Below are positions 6,591 to 7,352 of a stretch of 7,352 bases of DNA, in pieces. A program made the translations under genes and the position numbers. A model generated the notes under the pieces. It was given only the letters and a program-made list of their open reading frames with translations, did not search any database and had not been told where the DNA came from. Every line of letters starts with the position of its first letter. Within the stretch, counting starts at the first letter, position 1. Source of the stretch: Bacillota bacterium (lineage in GTDB: Bacteria; Bacillota; Clostridia; Lachnospirales; Cellulosilyticaceae); NCBI GenBank assembly GCA_023457875.1, contig JAEXBC010000262.1, forward strand, positions 1 through 7,352. The letters are read 5' to 3'.

Positions 6591-6744
6591 AAAAGTACCT
6601 TTATACAAATAAGTTAATTCTGATATATGAGAATAATAGTATCAAATATATTATTTTATGCTAAAATAGCATTAACATCTTTATAGAAGATATGAAATGT
6701 GAATCGTAGCTACAAGTAGTTCTTGACGATTCTAAGGAGGAGCC
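6591..6744 (+). promoter_or_regulatory. Promoter and leader region of the WYL regulator, with two inverted repeats
   Basis: This AT-rich spacer must hold the promoter of the next gene. The best -10 candidate is TAAAAT (6662-6667), but no convincing -35 accompanies it, so I do not fix the promoter. ATGCTA-aaa-TAGCAT (6658-6672) is a perfect inverted repeat overlapping that candidate. A second, GAATCGT (6701-6707) with ACGATTC (6726-6732), ends just before the ribosome binding site and encloses the smaller pair CTAC-aa-GTAG. Either could be an operator, and the second could also fold in the mRNA. Confidence 0.45.
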
Positions 6745-7352
6745 ATGCAGGTTGAAAGGTTATTTGAAATAGTACTTATCTTATTACATCAAGAGCGTGT
6801 CACAGCAAAGATGCTTGCTGAGCGTTTTGGTGTATCTACAAGGACGATTTATAGAGATATGGATACCTTAAGCGTATCAGGTATTCCCATATATACCAAT
6901 AAAGGAAGCAAGGGTGGCATTGGGATTTTGCCAGGCTTTAAGCTAGACAAGGCCCTTTTATCTGAAAAGGAGCAAGATGAGATTTTATTGGGCCTAAAGT
7001 GCTTAGCTGCTTTAGGATCCATCGAAAAGGGACAAGCTCTTGAAAAAATGCAGCAGTTTTTTAATAATGAGAAGGAAAGTTGGTTAGAAATAGATTTTAC
7101 ACCATGGGGACCTGAGGAGCAAATGAAAGAACGTTTCCAGCTTATCAAGGAGGCTATTCAAAATAGCAGAAGTCTTTCTTTTGATTACTACAGTACGGTG
7201 GGGGAAAAGCTCACAAGGACAATAGAACCCTATCAGCTATTTTTCAAGCAAAAAGCATGGTATGTAAGAGGTTTTTGCAAAACCAGACAGGCTATGAGAC
7301 TTTTTAAACTGACAAGAATGAGAAAGCTAGTCATCCTCAAGGAGCAGTTCAT
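6745..7352 (+). CDS. YafY-type HTH/WYL-domain transcriptional regulator, N-terminal part
   Basis: The window holds 202 codons and the gene runs off the right edge. Residues 1-60 are an HTH_11-type winged helix: VERLFEIVLILLHQERVTAKML, with the recognition segment FGVSTRTIYRDMDTLSVSGIP and a wing containing GSKGGIGILPG. A helical linker (70-115) follows. From about residue 138 comes the WYL ligand-binding domain: ISFDYYS-like LSFDYYS, EPYQLFFKQKAWYVRGFC (a WYV variant of the WYL triplet) and RLFKLTRMRKLVIL. Such proteins are homodimeric regulators of neighbouring genes, and some sense nucleotides or nucleic acids; the target is not visible here. AGGAGG (6735-6740) precedes the ATG by 4 nt, slightly close. 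Base composition matches the fatty-acid operon, not the cassette. It is probably an ordinary resident gene. Confidence 0.92.
   Translation, partial: MQVERLFEIVLILLHQERVTAKMLAERFGVSTRTIYRDMDTLSVSGIPIYTNKGSKGGIGILPGFKLDKALLSEKEQDEILLGLKCLAALGSIEKGQALEKMQQFFNNEKESWLEIDFTPWGPEEQMKERFQLIKEAIQNSRSLSFDYYSTVGEKLTRTIEPYQLFFKQKAWYVRGFCKTRQAMRLFKLTRMRKLVILKEQF

Noticed and set aside
6849..7148. 99-residue minus-strand open frame
   Set aside because: It is antisense to the WYL regulator, which has a ribosome binding site and family motifs on the + strand.

Overview
The window reads as low-GC Gram-positive DNA, most likely from a clostridial Firmicute. A Lachnospirales-type genome is my guess from protein flavour, but the genus is not resolvable by eye. 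The main reasons are the gene order fabF-accB-fabZ-accC-accD-accA, strong AGGAGG ribosome binding sites in front of nearly every gene, and AT-rich spacers. This gene order is the usual 3' half of the Firmicutes type II fatty-acid synthesis cluster.

Region 1 (1-4633) is the tail of that fatty-acid operon, all on the + strand. It holds the C-terminal third of FabF, then the four acetyl-CoA carboxylase subunits (AccB biotin carrier, AccC biotin carboxylase, AccD and AccA carboxyltransferase beta and alpha), with the dehydratase FabZ between AccB and AccC. Gaps are 0 to about 16 nt and accC/accD overlap. A hairpin plus T-run just after accA closes the unit. AccBCDA makes malonyl-CoA, FabF uses the malonyl-ACP derived from it for chain elongation, and FabZ dehydrates the hydroxyacyl-ACP intermediates.

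Region 2 (about 4640-6590) is an AT-richer accessory cassette of three genes: a small XRE-type helix-turn-helix regulator, an ImmA/IrrE zinc metallopeptidase with a TTG start and a long C-terminal extension, and a PIN-like nuclease-type protein whose start overlaps the end of the peptidase gene. A very good sigma-A promoter (TTGAAA-17-TATACT) precedes it. Around that promoter are three exact copies of TATGACA, two of them as an inverted pair and one inside the promoter spacer, plus a fourth near-copy at the start codon; this looks like an autoregulatory operator. The cassette ends in a 15-bp perfect hairpin terminator. I read it as a probable three-component toxin-antitoxin or defence-like module; the function is inferred.

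Region 3 (about 6590-7352) begins with a 5' leader containing two inverted repeats, then the N-terminal 202 residues of a YafY-type HTH/WYL transcriptional regulator cut off by the window edge. Its base composition returns to that of the fatty-acid operon, so the three-gene cassette looks inserted between two resident loci.
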